A stretch of 64,000 bases of DNA from Streptacidiphilus fuscans (GTDB lineage: Bacteria > Actinomycetota > Actinomycetes > Streptomycetales > Streptomycetaceae): positions 1 through 64,000 of the forward strand of contig NZ_JADPRT010000016.1 in NCBI RefSeq assembly GCF_015690355.1. The letters run 5' to 3'. The translations under genes and the position numbers were made by a program. Shown piece after piece: positions 34,281 to 42,044 of this stretch. The notes beneath the pieces are model-generated. The model worked only from the letters and a program-made list of their open reading frames with translations, had not been told where the DNA came from and did not search any database. The number at the start of each line of letters is the position of its first letter. Position 1 is the stretch's first letter.

Positions 34281-34426
34281 CGTCTTCGTTCTCCAGTCCG
34301 CGTCAGCTGTGCGTGCGGCGCTTCAGGTCGCGCGCATCCAGCTCAACTGGCCTGCTGCGCAGGGTGGTTCATGGTCAAGGACAGGTGGTGGTAGCGGTTC
34401 GGGGGGTGGCGCCTGGGACGTGGCGT

Positions 34427-34900
34427 CTAGGAGGTGGCAGGGACCGGGGCCGGACGGGGACACGCTCTGGGTCGACCGTCGTCGAAGCTCTCGCGCAGTC
34501 GGGCCATCAGCGTGGCGAGTTGGGTCACCTCGTCGTCCGCCCAGTCGTGCAGGAAGTCCGCCAGCGCCTCGGCGATGAGGCTGGACGCCTCACCCAGCAC
34601 CGCCTCTCCGGCGGGGGTGAGACTGAGCAGCCGCGACCTCTTGTCGTGCGGGTCGGGTCGACGCTCGATCCATCCCTGCTCCGCGAGGTACGCGACGTGG
34701 CGGCTGGTGACCGACATGTCGACGCCGAGCCGCTCGGACAACTCGCCCGTCCGCATCTGCCCGTACTGGGACAGCATGCGCAGGGTCGAGACCGACGCCG
34801 GAGCGCATTCCTGCGGCAGCGCGCGCCCGAGCCCTCGGCTCACCGCACCCAGTGCGCTCAGCGTTCGCACCAGGTCCTCGCAGCGCTCCCGTGTCGCCAT
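34427..34900 (-). CDS. MarR-family repressor
   Basis: A 157-residue MarR protein. The winged helix reads LRMLSQYGQMRTGELSERLGVDMSVTSRHVAYLAEQGWIERRPDPHDKRSRLLSLTPAGEAVLG, the full family signature including the DKR wing. GGGAGG lies upstream of the ATG at 34900. It sits directly upstream of the DHA2 exporter gene and just downstream of a perfect palindrome (34919-34935), so autoregulation and exporter control are likely. No cysteine suggests redox sensing; a small-molecule ligand is more probable. Confidence 0.93.
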   Translation of the reverse strand: MATRERCEDLVRTLSALGAVSRGLGRALPQECAPASVSTLRMLSQYGQMRTGELSERLGVDMSVTSRHVAYLAEQGWIERRPDPHDKRSRLLSLTPAGEAVLGEASSLIAEALADFLHDWADDEVTQLATLMARLRESFDDGRPRACPRPAPVPATS

Positions 34901-34918
34901 TCAGCACCCTCCCACATT

Positions 34919-34935
34919 GGTTGCCTTAGGCAACC
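34919..34935. promoter_or_regulatory. MarR operator
   Basis: GGTTGCCTTAGGCAACC is a palindrome with 8-bp arms and one central base, 19 bp upstream of the marR start. A second symmetric element, GTTGCAAC (34948-34955) flanked by TTTG and CAAA, follows. Placement over the marR promoter is what an autoregulating MarR repressor would use. Confidence 0.7.
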
Positions 34936-35139
34936 GTAGGCTATTTGGTTGCAACAGGCAAATGAATAGGTGCATCTACCACTGATCTGCGCAGGATCGC
35001 CACGATCGGGTCTTCAGGCGGGTGCGCCCGTGCCCACAGCGACAGCGCACAGCGGGCGGCGAGATCACCTCGCCGCCCGCTGCGTTCAATAAGACTTCGC
35101 CAGCCACGACCGTTCGGGACCTGCCCATCCCGTACCTGC

Positions 35140-36018
35140 CTACGAGCGCCGACCATGGTCGGGGGCGACGTCGGCGGCGACGTCGCGTACGGACTGGGCA
35201 ATGGCGTGGAAGTCCTTCTTCAGGATCGCGCCGTGGTTGCTGGCGACCTTGGCGCCGATGGCGATGTTCGGGTTGCGGGTGGTCACCGCGTCGAGGCTGG
35301 CGCGGATCCGCTCCTGCTCGTCGCCCCGACTGCCGAAGGACGAGCCCGAAGCGACCACGTAGCGGGTCGGAACGGTGATCGCGTCGAGCACCGGGGCGAG
35401 TTCGCGTTCGCGGGAGATCCGGCCGAGCTCGATGTTGCTCTCGGCCTGCTGCGCCGCGCTCATGCGCGGGGTGAGGCCGGTGGGGCGCACCAGCGGGGCG
35501 AACCAGCCGATGCGCCGGAAGAGCTTGCGGATCCGCTCCTCCATCGCGTCGTCCAGCCAGTCGTAGGGGAACGCGCCGTCGACCAGGACCGCGCCCAACG
35601 CGCGGTCGGGGTTGCGGTGGGCCCAGTGCGCGGCGACGAACGCGCCGTAGGACCAGCCCACGACCACCGCCCGTTCCACGCCGCGTGCGGCGAGGACGGC
35701 GTCGACGTCGCGGACGGCGGCCTCGAAGGAGTAGTCGGCGGAGGTCTTCGACTTCCTGCCGCGGGCCCGCTCGTCGAAGGTGATGTGCCGCCAACCGGTG
35801 TCGCCCAGGTCGGCGATGACGTGCCGCCAGTAACCCTGGGTGGCGAACTGCCCGTTGAGGTAGACCACAGGGATCCCGGCGCCGCCGGTGTCGGTGACGG
35901 CCAGCGCCGTGTCGTCGACCGGCACCATCCCGGTCCACGGTGCGGTTGCCGACGTGGTCGGCGTGGTCGGCGTGGTCGACGTGGTCGACGCGCTCGAGGT
36001 CGTGCGGTTCTTCGTCAT
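35140..36018 (-). CDS. Alpha/beta hydrolase
   Basis: A 292-residue alpha/beta-hydrolase-fold protein. The nucleophile elbow is VVVGWSYGAF, the oxyanion region VVYLNGQFATQGYW is near the start, and SNHGAILKKDF probably supplies the catalytic His. A Thr/Ser-rich stretch (TTSSASTTSTTPTTPTTS) occupies residues 6-23, so a start nearer the core (for example the Met of GMVPVDDTALAV) is possible. The substrate is unknown. It is preceded by a convergent-free spacer and may share a transcript with the DUF4097 gene upstream. Confidence 0.87.
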   Translation of the reverse strand: MTKNRTTSSASTTSTTPTTPTTSATAPWTGMVPVDDTALAVTDTGGAGIPVVYLNGQFATQGYWRHVIADLGDTGWRHITFDERARGRKSKTSADYSFEAAVRDVDAVLAARGVERAVVVGWSYGAFVAAHWAHRNPDRALGAVLVDGAFPYDWLDDAMEERIRKLFRRIGWFAPLVRPTGLTPRMSAAQQAESNIELGRISRERELAPVLDAITVPTRYVVASGSSFGSRGDEQERIRASLDAVTTRNPNIAIGAKVASNHGAILKKDFHAIAQSVRDVAADVAPDHGRRS

Positions 36019-36176
36019 GTCGTCCCCTGGTGTGTGTTGTTCGGCTGACTGGCACGTGCTCTGTGCGACGTCGGGCGGCCGGCCGGGTCGGCGGCGGGAA
36101 GCCGTGGGCCCGGCCGGGCGGTCCGTGGTGGTGCTGGCAGTGCTGGTACTCGCAGTGCTGACGGTGCTGCCGCTGT

Positions 36177-36842
36177 TCAGAGGCTGCGGGCGGTGATGTT
36201 GCCGTGGCCGGTGGTGGCGCGGATGTCGAGTGCGGTGGTGCCGTCGTTCTTCAGTGCGTTGCTGACGCGGCCGTGGCCGGTGCCGGCGTCGAGGGAGGCG
36301 GAGACGCCGGGGGCGGCGCCGACGGTGACGTCGCCCATCTCGGTGCGGAGGACGACCGCGCCGCTGGTGGCCTCGGCGATGCGGATCGCGCCGCGGGAGG
36401 TGCTGATCTGGGCGGGGCCGGTCAGGCGGCCGATCTCGACGTCGCCGTCGACTGCGGTCAGGTGGACGCCGGCGGCTTCGTCGATCTTGATCTGCTGGTA
36501 GGCGCCGTCGAAGACGATGTCGCCCAGGCGGCCGACGCCGCGCAGCTCGCAGGCGGAGGTGTGGGCCTCCAGGTGGGATCCGGCGGGGAGTTGGACGGTG
36601 ACCTCGACCGATCCGGAGGGGCCGAAGTACTGGTTCTTGCCCTCGGCGGTGCGGATCCGCAGGACGCCGTCGGTGTACTCGACGGTGGTCTGCTCGGCGG
36701 CCTTGACGTCGCGGCTCTTGTCGGGGTTGGCGGGGCGGACCTCGACGGTGGCGTCGGCGCGGTCGGCGGCGATGACCTGGATGCGCCCGGAGGCGACCTC
36801 GGCGACGACGGAGACCGGGGCGGTGGCGGCGAACTTCTGCAT
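36177..36842 (-). CDS. DUF4097 beta-helix-like protein
   Basis: A 221-residue protein made of short beta-repeats (for example VHLTAVDGDVEIGRLTGPAQISTSRGAIRIAEATSGAVVLRTEMGDVTVG) typical of the DUF4097 family, which are adhesin-like right-handed beta-helices of unknown role. No signal peptide or anchor is present, so it appears cytoplasmic. It is divergent from a GbsR/MarR regulator across a repeat-rich spacer, the layout commonly seen for this pair in Streptomyces, and is probably its main target. Confidence 0.85.
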   Translation of the reverse strand: MQKFAATAPVSVVAEVASGRIQVIAADRADATVEVRPANPDKSRDVKAAEQTTVEYTDGVLRIRTAEGKNQYFGPSGSVEVTVQLPAGSHLEAHTSACELRGVGRLGDIVFDGAYQQIKIDEAAGVHLTAVDGDVEIGRLTGPAQISTSRGAIRIAEATSGAVVLRTEMGDVTVGAAPGVSASLDAGTGHGRVSNALKNDGTTALDIRATTGHGNITARSL

Positions 36843-36888
36843 CGTTCTCTCCTGCGTTCGGGGCTTGCTGCCGTTGTTTCTGACATTG

Positions 36889-37040
36889 AGAACGCTACGT
36901 TGCGTTCAAGGAACTGGCAACAGTCTTGTTGCGCTCAATCAGCATCAACGCAGATAGGAGCAAAGATATCGTTGCAGTGAGTGTAAATCTAACGCAATGA
37001 CAGAAATCTTGGTCGTTGCAATGAGAGAAGAGTGAACGCT
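36889..37040. promoter_or_regulatory. Repeat-rich divergent control region
   Basis: The 244-bp spacer between the DUF4097 and GbsR genes is A/T-rich for this DNA. It holds GAACGC-N6-GCGTTC (around 36890-36908), TTGCGTTCAA (36900-36909) and TTGCGCTCAA (36929-36938), GCAACA-N4-TGTTGC (36917-36932) and two near-identical direct repeats, TCGTTGCAGTGAG (36969-36981) and TCGTTGCAATGAG (37013-37025). A GAACGC half-site recurs at 37034. These probably are multiple binding sites for the GbsR-type protein. Confidence 0.55.
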
Positions 37041-37086
37041 ATGCTGCCCGCAGGCATCCACGGAACAGCAGAGAGGCAGGCCCCGC

Positions 37087-37818
37087 ATGTCGGGAGGCAG
37101 GCTCACCCAGCAGGACCGCCAGCAGATCGCGCTGGGCTTGGCCGACGACCTCCCCTACGCGGAGATCGCCCGACGCCTCGACCGCCCGACCTCGACGATC
37201 ACCCGTGAGGTGGACCGGAACGGCGGCCCCACCGCCTACCGCGCCGAACTGGCCCACCACGCCACCGAACGCCGCGCCCGCCGTCGCAAGCCCGCCCCGC
37301 CCCGGGGCGCGGGAGCGCAGGCGCACGGGCGCGACAACGAGGCCGTGCGCGAGTACGAGGAGACCTTCACCACCCTGATGATGAGTCAGGGCCTCCCCAG
37401 GATGACGGCCCGGGTGCTGACTGCCCTGTTCATCGCCGAGGCCGGCAGTCTCAGCGCGTCCGAGCTCTCCCGGCATCTCGACGTCAGCCCGGCCTCCGTC
37501 TCCAAGGCGGTCTCCTTCCTCGAAGAGCAGGGCCTCGTCCGCCGGGAGCGCGACGAACGCCGCCGGGAGCGCTACTTCGTCGACGAGGACGTCTGGTACC
37601 AGTCGACAATCGCCAGCGCCCACGGCATCGCCCAGGTCGCCCGGACCGCCCGCCAGGGCGTCCCCGTCCTCGGCCGCGACTCCGCCGCCGCCCACCGCCT
37701 GGAGAACATCGCCCGCTTCAGCGACTTCATCAGCGAGAGCATCCTCCGCGCCGCCGAACAGGTCCGCGACATCCTCCACACCGCGCCCGCGACCGCACCC
37801 GACGAACCTGCCCAGTGA
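37087..37818 (+). CDS. GbsR/MarR regulator with IS30-like N-terminal HTH
   Basis: A 243-residue regulator with two DNA-binding modules. Residues about 5-65 match the helix-turn-helix at the front of IS30-family transposases (RLTQQDRQQIALGLADDLPYAEIARRLDRPTSTITREVDRNGG and then basic RRARRRKP). Residues about 95-170 are a GbsR/MarR winged helix (RVLTALFIAEAGSLSASELSRHLDVSPASVSKAVSFLEEQGLVRRERDERRRERYF). It is full length and has no transposase catalytic domain. The adjacent repeat-rich spacer and divergent DUF4097 gene are its likely targets. Confidence 0.88.
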   Translation: MSGGRLTQQDRQQIALGLADDLPYAEIARRLDRPTSTITREVDRNGGPTAYRAELAHHATERRARRRKPAPPRGAGAQAHGRDNEAVREYEETFTTLMMSQGLPRMTARVLTALFIAEAGSLSASELSRHLDVSPASVSKAVSFLEEQGLVRRERDERRRERYFVDEDVWYQSTIASAHGIAQVARTARQGVPVLGRDSAAAHRLENIARFSDFISESILRAAEQVRDILHTAPATAPDEPAQ

Positions 37819-37888
37819 TCCGGCAGAGGTACGATCCTGCAGTGCTGCTGCCGAATCCGACCCTCCCGCAGGCCCACTCCACCCGGCC

Positions 37889-37916
37889 TGTGACCAGCCA
37901 ATTCCAAAGCTAGGAT
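37889..37916 (+). promoter_or_regulatory. Promoter-like element before the heptanucleotide repeat
   Basis: TGTGAC (37889-37894) and TAGGAT (37911-37916) are 16 bp apart. Transcription would start near 37923, where AATTGG leads straight into the repeat array. A leaderless start there (TTG at 37923) would be out of frame with the gene at the present repeat number. Confidence 0.45.
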
Positions 37917-37924
37917 AGAGAATT

Positions 37925-37973
37925 GGCAGCGGGCAGCGGGCAGCGGGCAGCGGGCAGCGGGCAGCGGGCAGCA
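37925..37973 (+). repeat. Heptanucleotide tandem repeat (GGCAGCG, seven units)
   Basis: Six perfect GGCAGCG copies and one GGCAGCA copy form a 49-bp array immediately before the conserved part of the following gene. Because seven is not a multiple of three, gain or loss of a unit shifts the reading frame. Confidence 0.9.
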
Positions 37974-37978
37974 GGCGG

Positions 37979-39658
37979 GTCCTGTTCGCCGCGCGGTCGA
38001 CGACGGCGCTGTACCGACTGCTCGACGTCGCCCCCGCCCTCGCCGGTGACCCCCGGCTGACCTGCCACTTCACCATGGTGCCCGGGTCCGAGTTCGGCGC
38101 CGACCTGCTCCGTACCGTAGAGGCCGCAGGTGGCAGGATCCTGCCCTGGGAGCAGGCTGTCGCGCTCCGCTATGACCTGATCGTGGCGGCAAGTCCCAAG
38201 GGCGCGCTTGCCAGGTTGCGCGGGCCCCGCCTCCTCCTCCCCCATGGAGCGGGCTTCAACAAGGCGCTACGCAACGAGGGCACCGCGTCCGAGCCGTCCG
38301 GCCTGGACGAAGTCCTCCTGACGGACGAGGACAGCCTCCCGTGGGCGTCCGTCCACGCCCTCGCCCACCCCGACCAGGTCGAACGCCTCCGTCGGAGCAG
38401 CGAGTCCGCCGCTGCCGTCGCCGTTGTCGTGGGCGACCCCACCCACGAGCGCATCCTCGAGTCTGCCGGCGGGCGCTCGGACTTCCGCGAAGCGCTGCGG
38501 ACAGGCCCGCGCAAGCTCGTGGTGCTGACGTCCACCTGGGGCCCGTACTCGCTGCTCGCGCGGCGGCCGGACCTGGCCTGGAGGCTGTCCCAGGCTCTCC
38601 CCCAGGACGAGTACCAACTGGCGTTGGTGCTGCATCCCAACACCCACACCGCACTCGGACGGTTCGAGATCCGACGACAGTTGGCACCCGCGATCGAAGC
38701 GGGCCTCGTCATCGCCGCGCCGCACGCCGAGTGGGCATCCCTACTGGTCGCCTCCGACGCCGTCATATCCGATCACGGCTCAACTGCCCTCTACGCTGCG
38801 GCACTCGGACGACCGGTGCTGCGGGCACAGCCACTGGCGGACTTCTCCACGGAACTGCTTCCCGACAGCCCGATGGATCAACTCCTCGCCGCTGCACCTG
38901 AGCTGATTGATACTCACTGCATTCCCCAACTCCTCGCGGCACCAACCGACTTCCTGAAGTCACAGCAGCGGGCGGCAGAATCCGCGTTCGTGTCGGGCGT
39001 CGGCACACTGTCCCGGCTCCAGGCCCAGATCTACCGCCAGTTGCACCTCGACCCGCCGGAGTCGGCAGCGCGGGTCCCGCTGCTGCCCCGCCCGGCCGAG
39101 CCTCCCCCGCCGAGCGTGGCCTGGGCCGTGCGCACGACGCGTGTCGCCCCCGAGCACGGTCGCGACGAACGCGGCCTCGTCCGCGCCGACGTCCGCGTCG
39201 AACGGTTTCCCGCCGCCGGACTGCTGGAGGTCGATCACCTCGCCGTGGAGTTCGGCCGGTGCAGCGAGACGCAACTCCGGGGTGCCGGAGTGGTGTTCCG
39301 GCGTCGCCGCCCCGACGACGACGCCGGCGCCTCCAGTCGGCGCACCGCGGATACCTGGATGCGCTGGGCCCTGGCGGAGCTCCCGGCGTGCCGGACCGCG
39401 GCAGTCCTGCTGTCCAGAGAGCACATCGTCCTGCGACGGCGTGACACCGGTCCGCTGCTGGCGCGCGTACGGGCGGACGTCCGGGAGGGGCGGGTGAACT
39501 GGGTCGACCCGTCCGTGGTGTTGAGCGCCGTACACGCCTGGATACTGGGCGCACGACCCACGTTGTTGCCGGACCGCCTCCAATGCGAGGTAGGGGCGGG
39601 CCTGTTCACGGTGGACGTGACAAAGGCGGCAGCATCGGATCTCGACACCGTTGTCTGA
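37979..39658 (+). CDS. Glycosyltransferase-like protein (GT-B/CDP-glycerol transferase-like), start disrupted by repeat
   Basis: The conserved frame begins VLFAARSTTALYRLLDVAPAL at 37979 and runs about 560 codons; it is open back only to a TAG at 37916. No ATG, GTG or TTG lies in frame before the ATG at 38075, which would cut off the first strand of the fold. The C-terminal part of the first domain contains VLTSTWGPYSLLARRPDLAWRL, LVLHPNTHTALGRFEI and SDAVISDHGSTALYAAALGRPVL, the nucleotide-sugar or CDP-glycerol site pattern of GT-B enzymes. The last ~200 residues are a separate actinobacterial domain. Relatives are sometimes misannotated as translation initiation factor. The function is uncertain. 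Confidence 0.65.
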   Translation, partial: VLFAARSTTALYRLLDVAPALAGDPRLTCHFTMVPGSEFGADLLRTVEAAGGRILPWEQAVALRYDLIVAASPKGALARLRGPRLLLPHGAGFNKALRNEGTASEPSGLDEVLLTDEDSLPWASVHALAHPDQVERLRRSSESAAAVAVVVGDPTHERILESAGGRSDFREALRTGPRKLVVLTSTWGPYSLLARRPDLAWRLSQALPQDEYQLALVLHPNTHTALGRFEIRRQLAPAIEAGLVIAAPHAEWASLLVASDAVISDHGSTALYAAALGRPVLRAQPLADFSTELLPDSPMDQLLAAAPELIDTHCIPQLLAAPTDFLKSQQRAAESAFVSGVGTLSRLQAQIYRQLHLDPPESAARVPLLPRPAEPPPPSVAWAVRTTRVAPEHGRDERGLVRADVRVERFPAAGLLEVDHLAVEFGRCSETQLRGAGVVFRRRRPDDDAGASSRRTADTWMRWALAELPACRTAAVLLSREHIVLRRRDTGPLLARVRADVREGRVNWVDPSVVLSAVHAWILGARPTLLPDRLQCEVGAGLFTVDVTKAAASDLDTVV

Positions 39659-39677
39659 ACGGGCCGCCGCGCCGCCG

Positions 39678-41780
39678 TCACCTCTCGTCCACCGGGACCG
39701 TCCGGGTCTCGTCGGCGAGTTGACGCAGCCGTGCAGCCTCGCCCTGATCGCCGGTCCGCTCGGCGTGCAGCGCCCGCAGGTCCAGGATCGACGCCTGCTC
39801 GGACCGCGCGCCGCGCGCGGACGCGCTGCTCAGCGCCTCCTCCAAGAGGGCGGGGACCCGGTCGTACTCCCGGAGTTGCAGCAGTGCCCGGGCCAACTCG
39901 GACCCGGTGCGAGCCGTCATCCGGTCGCGCTGCAGCTCCCGTGCCATGTCGTAGGCGGTCTCGAAGCTCCGGACCGCGGCCGACCACTCGCCCGCACCCG
40001 CCTGGGCCTTGCCCGCCTGGTTGATCTGCAACATGGCGCCGTAGGCGTTGCCGATCTCCTCGTGCCGACGCTGCGCTTCGCGGAAGGCAAGCAGCGCAGG
40101 CTCCCAGGCCTTCTCCGCCAGGTGCAGCAGACCGCCGAACTCGATCACCGAGGCGGCCAACTTGCGCTCCCCCTCGGGATCGCCCAAGCGCGCTGCCAAC
40201 TGTCGCGCCTGGGCCAGCAGTTCCCCGGCCTCGTCGAACTGCTCCAGCTCCCAACGAGCCCTGGCCAGTTGGCAGCCCATCCGGATCTCGGCAACCACGC
40301 TTCCGGAGCGTCGGGCCGCCTCAAGGCCGATCGTGAACGCCGCCACGGCGTCACTGTGGCTGCGGTAGTTGAGGAAGTGGGTCCACAGCGGCTCACAGAG
40401 CCCCCACGACGCGTCGTCCATGCCCAACTCGTGGGCCAACCCGACGCAGGCGTACAGCGCGGTGCGCTCGCGCTCCATCCAACGCAGCGCCTCCGCCTTC
40501 GTCGCCCAGGACTCGTCCGGGGCGTACGCCAGTGCCTGGTCCGGACACGCCGCGGCGAACGTCATCCGCGAACCGGCGGCCAGGAGGTCGGCACGGGCAG
40601 CCTGACGCAGGTACCACGCGACCACCCGCCGCGCCGCCGCCTCGCCGTACGCGTCCTGTTCCGTGAACCGGGCCGCGTGACCGCGTACGAGAACGTGGAG
40701 TTGGGTCCCGCGCGGCCCCGAGAGCAACAACCCTGCATTCACCAGCCCGTCCAAGGCGTCCTGCGCATCCGGGAGTCCGCTGCCGAGCAGGGCGGCGACG
40801 GAGCCGTCGGACAGGTGGGCACCCGGATGCAGCGGAAGCAGACGGTAGAGCCGGCGCGCTTCGTCCGGCAGCGCCGCGTAGGCCGCGTCCCAGACCTGGT
40901 CCACCACGTGCACACCCCTCTCGCGCAGCACCGCGGTCATCTCCCGGACAGCCCGGTCGAGTTCGCTCCGAGGATGGCTCCGCAGCCAGTAACCGGCCAC
41001 CCGCACCGCGGCCGGGAGGCCGGCACACAGCCCGGCGAGCGCGCGCACCGGCCCGTCGGCCGAGGCGAGTCGCGGGTCCTGCGCCCCGGCCACCTCGACG
41101 AGCAGGGCCGTCGCGTGGTCCAGCCCGAGCGGATCGACCGGGATCTCGACCGGCGCCGTTCCCTCCCACTCGATCAGACGGTCCTGACCGCTGACGACAA
41201 CCACACAGGACGAGGAGACGGGCAGCAGCGGAAGAACCTCGGCCGCGTTCCGGGCGTTGTCGATCACCAGCAGGAACTGCGCGTCCCGGGTCCTGCTGCG
41301 GTACTGGCGGAGCCGGGCCGCGGCCGTCAGCCCGACGTCCTCCCTCGGCACACCGAGGGAGCGGAGCAGGCCGGCCAGGGCCTCGCCGGCGTCCACCGCA
41401 CCGTCCCGGCGGAGATCCCCGAGATCAAGGTGGAGCGCACCCTGCGGGAACCGGTCCACCATCGGGTCGGCGAGTGCGTCGGCCAGCTTGGAGGCGAGCG
41501 CCGTCGTCCCCACGCCCGCCATCCCGCGCAGTTGCAGGACCAGGGGCGCGCGTCGCTCCGTCGGCTCGGCCACGGCACGCAGCGCCAGGGCCAGCAGTTC
41601 CTCACGGTCCACCCAGTCCATAGGCGCCGGCGCGACCTCCCAGCGACGCTGCGGACGCTCGGGCTCGCGCCTGTCGCCGCCGCCGTTGTGGATGTGGATC
41701 TCGTTGATGGTCCCGGCCTGCACTGCGGTGTCCACGTGGGCGTTCCCGCCGACGGTGTTGCTGATCTCCCCCTGCGACAT
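39678..41780 (-). CDS. NB-ARC/TPR STAND protein with altered P-loop
   Basis: A 700-residue protein. Residues 1-34 contain NTVGGNAHVDTAVQAGTINEIHIH, a short motif like the RHIM-like amyloid-signalling sequences attached to bacterial NLR-type proteins. An NB-ARC-like NTPase (about 58-330) follows: the Walker A position reads GMAGVGTT (86-93) with Thr92 instead of Lys, while Walker B FLLVIDNA is present. The C-terminal ~270 residues are TPR-like helices (LGDPEGERKLAASVIEFGGLLHLAEKAWEPALLAFREAQRRHEEIGNAYG). Relatives act in regulation or anti-phage defence. It converges on the glycosyltransferase-like gene. Confidence 0.82.
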   Translation of the reverse strand: MSQGEISNTVGGNAHVDTAVQAGTINEIHIHNGGGDRREPERPQRRWEVAPAPMDWVDREELLALALRAVAEPTERRAPLVLQLRGMAGVGTTALASKLADALADPMVDRFPQGALHLDLGDLRRDGAVDAGEALAGLLRSLGVPREDVGLTAAARLRQYRSRTRDAQFLLVIDNARNAAEVLPLLPVSSSCVVVVSGQDRLIEWEGTAPVEIPVDPLGLDHATALLVEVAGAQDPRLASADGPVRALAGLCAGLPAAVRVAGYWLRSHPRSELDRAVREMTAVLRERGVHVVDQVWDAAYAALPDEARRLYRLLPLHPGAHLSDGSVAALLGSGLPDAQDALDGLVNAGLLLSGPRGTQLHVLVRGHAARFTEQDAYGEAAARRVVAWYLRQAARADLLAAGSRMTFAAACPDQALAYAPDESWATKAEALRWMERERTALYACVGLAHELGMDDASWGLCEPLWTHFLNYRSHSDAVAAFTIGLEAARRSGSVVAEIRMGCQLARARWELEQFDEAGELLAQARQLAARLGDPEGERKLAASVIEFGGLLHLAEKAWEPALLAFREAQRRHEEIGNAYGAMLQINQAGKAQAGAGEWSAAVRSFETAYDMARELQRDRMTARTGSELARALLQLREYDRVPALLEEALSSASARGARSEQASILDLRALHAERTGDQGEAARLRQLADETRTVPVDER

Positions 41781-42044
41781 GTCTCAACAGTACTGTTCGG
41801 GGTGGGAGTTGACCTCGGGTCCGGGGCTGCTCCGCCACAACCGTCCCGGGCGCGCCGCTGCTGCCCCGGGGCCGGGGCCCGCCCCCATCACATCTGCACG
41901 TTTGACGTGGGTCCGGCCCCGGTCCGTGGGGAAGGACTAGCGACGGGCGCCAGCGCCCGGCACTGGACGCATCCTGCCGACGGCGTGCTGCCCTCGGCGT
42001 GCTGCGACCGACCGTCATCCTGATCCGGACGTGGGGAACGTGGC

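Noticed and set aside
34941..35201. 86-codon reverse open frame upstream of the MarR gene
   Set aside because: It overlaps the 3' end of the alpha/beta hydrolase gene, has no ribosome-binding site and shows no similarity pattern.
37087..37280. IS30 transposase remnant
   Set aside because: The IS30-like HTH is in frame with an intact GbsR domain, and no transposase catalytic part or terminal inverted repeats are present, so it is treated as a domain of the regulator.
37925..37973. Possible CRISPR array
   Set aside because: Units are 7 bp with no spacers; it is a simple tandem repeat. No CRISPR array or cas gene was seen in the window.
39651..42023. 790-codon open frame antisense to the NB-ARC gene
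   Set aside because: No domain is visible, and the NB-ARC/TPR protein on the other strand is convincing.
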